Below are positions 58,883 to 64,000 of a stretch of 64,000 nt of DNA, piece after piece (within the stretch, counting starts at the first letter, position 1; every line of letters starts with the position of its first letter). The notes under the pieces are model-generated. The model saw nothing but the letters and a program-made list of their open reading frames with translations, had not been told where the DNA came from and did not search any database. Source of the stretch: Phocoena phocoena (lineage: Eukaryota > Chordata > Mammalia > Artiodactyla > Phocoenidae); NCBI RefSeq assembly GCF_963924675.1, contig NC_089232.1, positions 33,988,842-34,052,841 on the forward strand. Direction: 5' to 3'. The translations under genes were made by a program, and so were the position numbers.

Positions 58883-59440
58883 GTGGGCCAGGAGGTAGAT
58901 ACCCAGAGCAAGGGAACAAGTATCGTCCCCTTTTGTGATCAAACTAAACATAAATACAAGGAAAGCCAAAGAAATCTTTTTAGAAATAAAGTTATCTGTA
59001 AATTTGGTAAAGAGTCAAATGGGGAAAAAAAAGAGTTTCAAAGTATCTATTATCAAGTTCATATGTCAGCCCAGTTTTTCTCTTCCTGGATATCAAATGC
59101 TGATTATTTGATCCCACAGTCAGCCCCGGTGGACCTGCTGCTGAGCCAGCTTAAGCATGCCCTCGTTTTCTTCTTCCTGATCACTCCACTAGCCTCATGT
59201 TTGTGCATTTCAGCTGGTCCAGGGCAAAGGAAATTTTCCAATCATCTTACAGTTCCAGTCACTGGCGATTTATTTTTTTTTTTAATCTTACACAGATTTG
59301 TCACTCAGAATGAGTCTCTGCGTGCTTTCTTGTTACCTGTTCAACCCATAAGGTCCCTTGTGCCTCTTCCCCTCATCTGGAAATACCATCTTCCATCACA
59401 ATCCCACCTCTTCTGCAAGGCCAGGCCACGGGCTCAGTAG
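58883..59440 (+). other. Longest open frame (185 codons), probably not coding
   Basis: The predicted product starts hydrophilic (many Lys, Glu and Gln in residues 1-55). It has a hydrophobic run near residues 90-110 (LKHALVFFFLITPLASCLCI) and a second near 130-140 (FFFLILH, from a T-run at 59271-59282). The hydrophobicity comes from pyrimidine-rich DNA. The initiator context is poor in domain signals and I recognise no family. The 3' part resembles a decayed L2 (CCCACCTCTTCTGCAAGGCC). Chance is the leading explanation. Confidence 0.1.
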
Positions 59441-59469
59441 GTCAGCTGGTAGACTGGGGGGGCCAGCAA

Positions 59470-59600
59470 AATGGTCTTGATAAATAGCACCAACGTCATA
59501 GAGTTGTGAGGACTAATCAATGACTGCAAGTACCACCTGTGAAATACTATCTGGAGTGTGCTAAGTGCTTCCTAAATTCAGCTGCTGGCATTTTTAGTTG
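59470..59600 (+). mobile_element. MIR SINE 3' fragment
   Basis: GTCATAGAGTTGTGAGGACT near 59496, AATCAATGACTGCAAGTACC and GTGCTAAGTGCTTCCTAAAT resemble the MIR 3' half. Confidence 0.6.
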
Positions 59601-62600
59601 TCTTTGGGTTAAAAGGGGGCCAAATCATGTATGTGAGGAAACTCCTTTTCCCATCTACCCATGTACCTCTGCTGATTCTCTCTCTCAACCATTGGGGAGC
59701 TCAATGTGATGGCAGAGAGCAGGCAGTGCACCAGGGATGGAACCGCAGCAAGAGGAAAGCTGCTCTTACCACACTGTTATTAGAGTTTGATGAACAACTC
59801 TGATCATCACACAGTTTAAAATTATGGGATTCAGGGCCAAAGCCGAGGGATTTGTTTCAAATCGGTAAATCCCCAGAAGAGGAAGTCTCTAAAGCAGACG
59901 CCAGGAGAGCACACCCAGAAGGCACACGCAGTGGGCTGCAAAGGGCTTTGTTGAAAAGGCATGGGGGCTGCACTCCACTCCAGCATGGGGCCAGCGTTGT
60001 GGGATAGAACAAAAGCAGGTGGCAGGCTGGATACAGAGGAATGGTATCCCACCTCCCACTCAGTCAATAATGGGAGATGGATGATGGTACCCGCTGAATA
60101 ACCTCACTTTGCAACTTTTATGCGAAGGTTTGACAAATGACACCAGCAAAAGGTACAAGGGAGTGATTAAAACCAGCCCTTGTGAAAGGCAGAGATAAGC
60201 GTCCTGGGGCTCAAGTCTCCTTGAGCTCCCCCCATTTCCACTTCCAATCCCTGACACTGCCTTGAGTTTTCCAGAACTTTTTCCATCTAATCACGTCCTT
60301 CTCCCTTTCCTCTACTGCTCCCCATACACGAACTTGTCTTTGGGACCATTTTATCCAGTCCAGTCTGTGTGGCTGGACTCAGAATAAAAGGCTTCATTCA
60401 CTCATTCATTCAATGCACCAAAATGTTCATCAGCTTGCTGTCAAAGCAGGAATCTTCGGCATGTGTTTAGCAATGACAATTTTCCCAAAATCCTTACAAA
60501 GAACCTTTCCTGTTGAGGAAAATCATGTGGAACTCCTATTAAAAACAGATTCTCAGACCTCAAGGGAGATTTACTGAATCAGAATTTCCCTGGGAGATGG
60601 TGCTCTCTGGGGAGACCCAGTGAGTCTTATCATCCAGAAAGCCCAGAGAGACGGCTGTGCTTTCCCGTACCACTTCCCTTGCAGGGATCTGTGGCTTGAG
60701 GTGGAGAAAGTTGCCTCTCATGCTCTGATCTTTAAGCTCTGTCCCCTACTTGGCTGAAACCTTCCGTCAAACTCTGATTCAAATGGTGATCCATGAAACG
60801 GACAAAATCCATCAAAGGCAAAATCACAGGGACCCAGATTCTCAGACACGTGGATGGCTCCCAGGAACAGAAATGAACCAGATCAGAGCCACTGCAGCCA
60901 ACGAGAGCTGTGCCTCCAGAGAGGCCATGATGTGGTGAGAAATGTCCGAAGGCATTGACGATGGCAAGGAAACGAATTGCGCTCAGGAATGGTAATCCTC
61001 AACGTGGTCTTAATCTCTCCTGCATTACGCAGAGGTGTTGGGAAATGTCACCCTACCTGCTGGTAAAGATGTGTCTTTATGTCCTTCTACCACACTCACT
61101 GGCAGGAAAATAATTCACCAAAGCCCTGTTTTTTAGCATGTTCTGACCTGCTTCCAGGAGTGAGAAAAATATGGAAACGAGCTGCATATAAACACCTTGA
61201 GAAAATGTGCTTAGGAATCCAGGCCTAAAATAACAAATGACTTGACTCCAAATATGTGGGCAGCTTGTCAGAAATCAAGTCTCCCTCCCCCCTTTTACCC
61301 TGGGTAAAAGGAGATATGGGCTACCCTTAAAAACCCTTTTCTTTGTCCAGGGTCTGTACAAACCACCACTGAACTCGGAGGCCTCACTGGGCGCCGTGTT
61401 GATTATTTCCTGCACAAACTTCACGGACGATGCTAAGATAAGCCACAGCTAAGTTTAGCACGCAGTTTATTGATACTGGCCCTTAAAAATAAATAACAAA
61501 GTGACTCCTACAAACTCTTTCTTCCCTGTCTCCAACCATCTCCATATGCTTTACGTCTGCTGTATTAAACATAATACCATTATTATTATACGTCAGTATA
61601 TGTCAAGAAACCCCTGTGAGGAGAGGCATGAAGAGCAAGTGAGCACCCTTCCAGGGTGGCCCGTGGGACATGGGACAATTAAAGCATTAAGAGGAAGGAT
61701 CTACATACGGGGTTCTCGGGAGGCCCGCAAGGCTGCTACAATCAGCAACACCTGTGCAAGCTAGCGGGGAGAATAATGGAAAGGTAAGATTTCTGAACCT
61801 TACAAGACAGGCCAAACTCGTTGAAGATGACAGCTGTCATTAACACAAATGTTTATTGCACTGTTATGGGAGGGTAGTAAAAGGTGTTGGAGGGTCAGGC
61901 TGACCTGGAATACTGAACAAGAGCACTATGTGGGCTCTGACCCTACCCTTGGCACAAAAGGACAGCCACCACATACATCAGACTGAGGGTCACAAAGGAT
62001 CACCTCAAGAAATCTAAAGAAGGAACGCTCCCCAGTAGAAGAATGAGCTTGGTGTTACCTGTCTAGTTGATGACCTTTTCCCTTTTCATTTTTCTTTTTT
62101 AACTGTCCTTCAAGGGGGCTGAAAAGCAATTTTCATGCTATGGCTCTAAATATCGTTTTATTCCTCCAACAGGGTTCTGAGCATGCCCAGTAGGAATGAT
62201 TTAACACTGCGTTGACGACTTGCTACAGAAGAACGTCATGTGGAAAGGTAGGCTGCCACAGCTAATGGGCTCTTGTTTCAAAGGGATGCTGTGTGTACAT
62301 TACCAGCGTACGCAGAAGGTGCAGAAAGGCCTAGGCAGCCATTAGGAATGGAGTGTTGTTGATGATGAAAAGGCACTTTGCCGGGGAGGGAATGGTGGGA
62401 GAGAGAAGGCTTATCTGTCTTTTTGATTAGAAATGCATGCTTCCTTTCATCATTTGAGCTGAAAAATTGGCTTCTGCTCTTGGTTTATGAATCCATTTTT
62501 CTTTTTCCTTTCTTCCCAGGTTTGCAAACTGCTTAATAAATTAGTTACTGTGAGGTACATGGGTGCCACAATAACCTTAGAGGCTTTTCCCAAATGCATC

Positions 62601-63406
62601 CTTAATATTTTATAAGTATTTAAATAGATTTATTCAGTTTGAGCTGGCTGATTTATGAAAGCTGGCATTCTGGCACGAAAAGGGGGTTCCATGCAGATTA
62701 AAGCTGATCCAAACAAATTTAAGAGGTGCTCCCAATTCATATGAAGTGGGTTTTTTTTAGGAATTAGAGTAAAACTTTTGGATACAGTTAACTGTGCAAA
62801 CGAGGTAAAGAAACATCCGAAGCACAAAAGCTTGACATGGGAGCATCAGGCCGGTGGTCACATAAGGTGTTTGGAACAGTTCATTCCTTTATTCATTCAC
62901 TCATTCAACCATCATCACAGAGAACGCTGGGAATTGTGCTTAGGTGCTGGTGACTTTCTGTCCTCTGTTTGGTCCGGCTTTAAAGATGATAAGACAAAAC
63001 TTAAGTGTCTCTATAGCTCTCAACCCACGGAAGAGAACAAAAGTCAGATCATCTTGTGTAAGTGACCATTCTGAACTGCAAATGAAAGTGACCACCCTTT
63101 TTGATAGAAAGGACAAAGATTTTTGGCTCCAAAGGGTGGTTCTTATCTCCAGGGAAAGTGAAAGAGCCTGCTGGGAGTTTCTATGAGATGACTCCCATGT
63201 CAGCAGGTCAGGGTTGGCCAACACCGCCCCCCAAGGCGGTCATGCCTTGGGCATCCATTATACCCTCTGCTGGAACTAGAGCTTCCAAAGACCACCCCGA
63301 GCCTCTGATCGAAAAATCAGATTCCAGCAGCATCAGATGCTCAAACAGAATCCCTCCCTGTGTGTCCAAGTAATCTGTGCAAAGCTAAATTCTATTCTAT
63401 TGGATT
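59601..63406. other. Repeat-poor stretch; possible non-coding exon near 62.2 kb
   Basis: Nearly 4 kb with only weak repeat traces. One is a hAT-like patch TACTGAATCAGAATTTCCCT near 60573. Short ATTCATTCA-type runs occur near 60395 and 62890. No protein family is recognised in any frame. The splice-flanked segment is annotated separately. Confidence 0.5.
62173..62247 (+). other. Candidate non-coding exon
   Basis: A 75-base segment bounded by an acceptor-like TTTTATTCCTCCAACAG (ending 62172) and a donor-like AAAG/GTAGGC (GT at 62248-62249). All three frames contain a stop, so it could only be a 5' UTR, lncRNA or poison exon. A second strong acceptor (TTTCTTTTTCCTTTCTTCCCAG, cut after 62519) follows, and a weak GTACAT donor at 62555. 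Splice-like motifs arise often by chance. Confidence 0.18.
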
Positions 63407-64000
63407 AAAAAAAAAAAAAAAAAAGCAGACTTGGAGATTTATATCAGGTCACGAAAGCTTCGGAGAAAAGTAGTCAGAATTAAAGAGAACATAAATCATC
63501 TTTTCAAAAAATATTTTTTCTTATTTACCAGATTTCTGCAGGCATAATATTTGTCAAGTTTTAAGTCTAAATAGTCAGACATCCAATCCTAAAGAGGATG
63601 AAATATGTTAGAAAGAACACAATGATCAATTTCAAGCAACATAATAGATAACGCCCCAGTGATACTTTAGAGAGTATATGAACAATTAAGGTAATTATCC
63701 ATACCAAAAACTATTTTATGGAAATGTGCTACAAAGAAACAAAATTACATTAGGGTCTAAATGATCAGAAAGCAGCAGCCACATGGGCAGTCTTTCTTAG
63801 GCCTCACCTTTTCTTTTCTCTGCTACTATCTGTTTCACTAAGAGAGCTGAAAATTATACCATTTGTGTTAGCATCAAATGCAAATGGAATGATTGTCCCT
63901 TCTCTAATCAAAACACATTTGTGGATTGAAATACCACATGGGGCAATTTTCAGTTAATCATGGATGTTAATAAATATGACTCTAAGCTCATAAACAAACA
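63407..64000. other. A-run followed by AT-rich unique sequence
   Basis: An 18-base A-run at 63407-63424 follows unique-looking DNA. It could be the tail of an unrecognised retrocopy on the plus strand, but no matching parent is recognised upstream. The rest, to the window edge, is AT-rich and holds nothing I can name. Confidence 0.45.

Noticed and set aside
63407..63424. A-run suggesting a processed pseudogene just upstream
   Set aside because: No recognisable mRNA sequence precedes it and no direct repeat was found around it.

Overview
The window looks like ordinary non-coding nuclear DNA from a mammal, most likely a cetacean. Three copies of a tRNA-derived SINE of the CHR type (20678-20869 minus, 24071-24265 plus, 50929-51143 plus) carry the GGCTTCCCTGGTGGCGCAGT head typical of Cetacea and hippopotamus. 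They sit among L1 elements with the cetartiodactyl-style 3' UTR and among pan-mammalian fossils (MIR, L2, L3/CR1, MER5A and other hAT elements, Tigger). All family names come from memory of consensus sequences, because no database search could be run.

I find no protein-coding gene, no exon with convincing coding content, no rRNA or genuine tRNA gene, no CRISPR array and no bacterial-style operon. The longest uninterrupted frame is 185 codons (58883-59440) and resembles no family I know. Many of the apparent frames lie inside L1, CHR or L2 copies. The window therefore reads as intergenic sequence or a large intron.

Layout. 1-2.7 kb: internally deleted, minus-strand L1 that runs off the left edge. 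3.4-9 kb: L2, an older plus-strand L1, MIR and a small palindromic element. 10.9-14.9 kb: two more L1 pieces. 15-25.5 kb: MIR, Tigger, L2, two CHR SINEs with clear target-site duplications, an L1 3' end with a compound microsatellite, MER5A and an LTR-like element. 29.7-34.8 kb: AT-rich block of decayed LINEs. 35-39.6 kb: repeat-poor, containing a perfect 20-bp inverted repeat at 36160-36225. 39.6-52.6 kb: L2, MIR, L3/CR1 and MER5A nests, plus the third CHR SINE. 52.6-64 kb: mostly unique, somewhat more GC-rich sequence with scattered MIR and one hAT element. It includes a splice-site-flanked segment at 62173-62247 that could be a non-coding exon.

No genes work together here. The visible history is layered retrotransposition: MIR, L2 and L3 first, then hAT elements, then L1, then CHR SINEs. 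The best leads for follow-up are the 36160-36225 hairpin, the possible exon near 62.2 kb and a template-switch-like palindrome inside an L1 at 14381-14414. No striking new system was identified.
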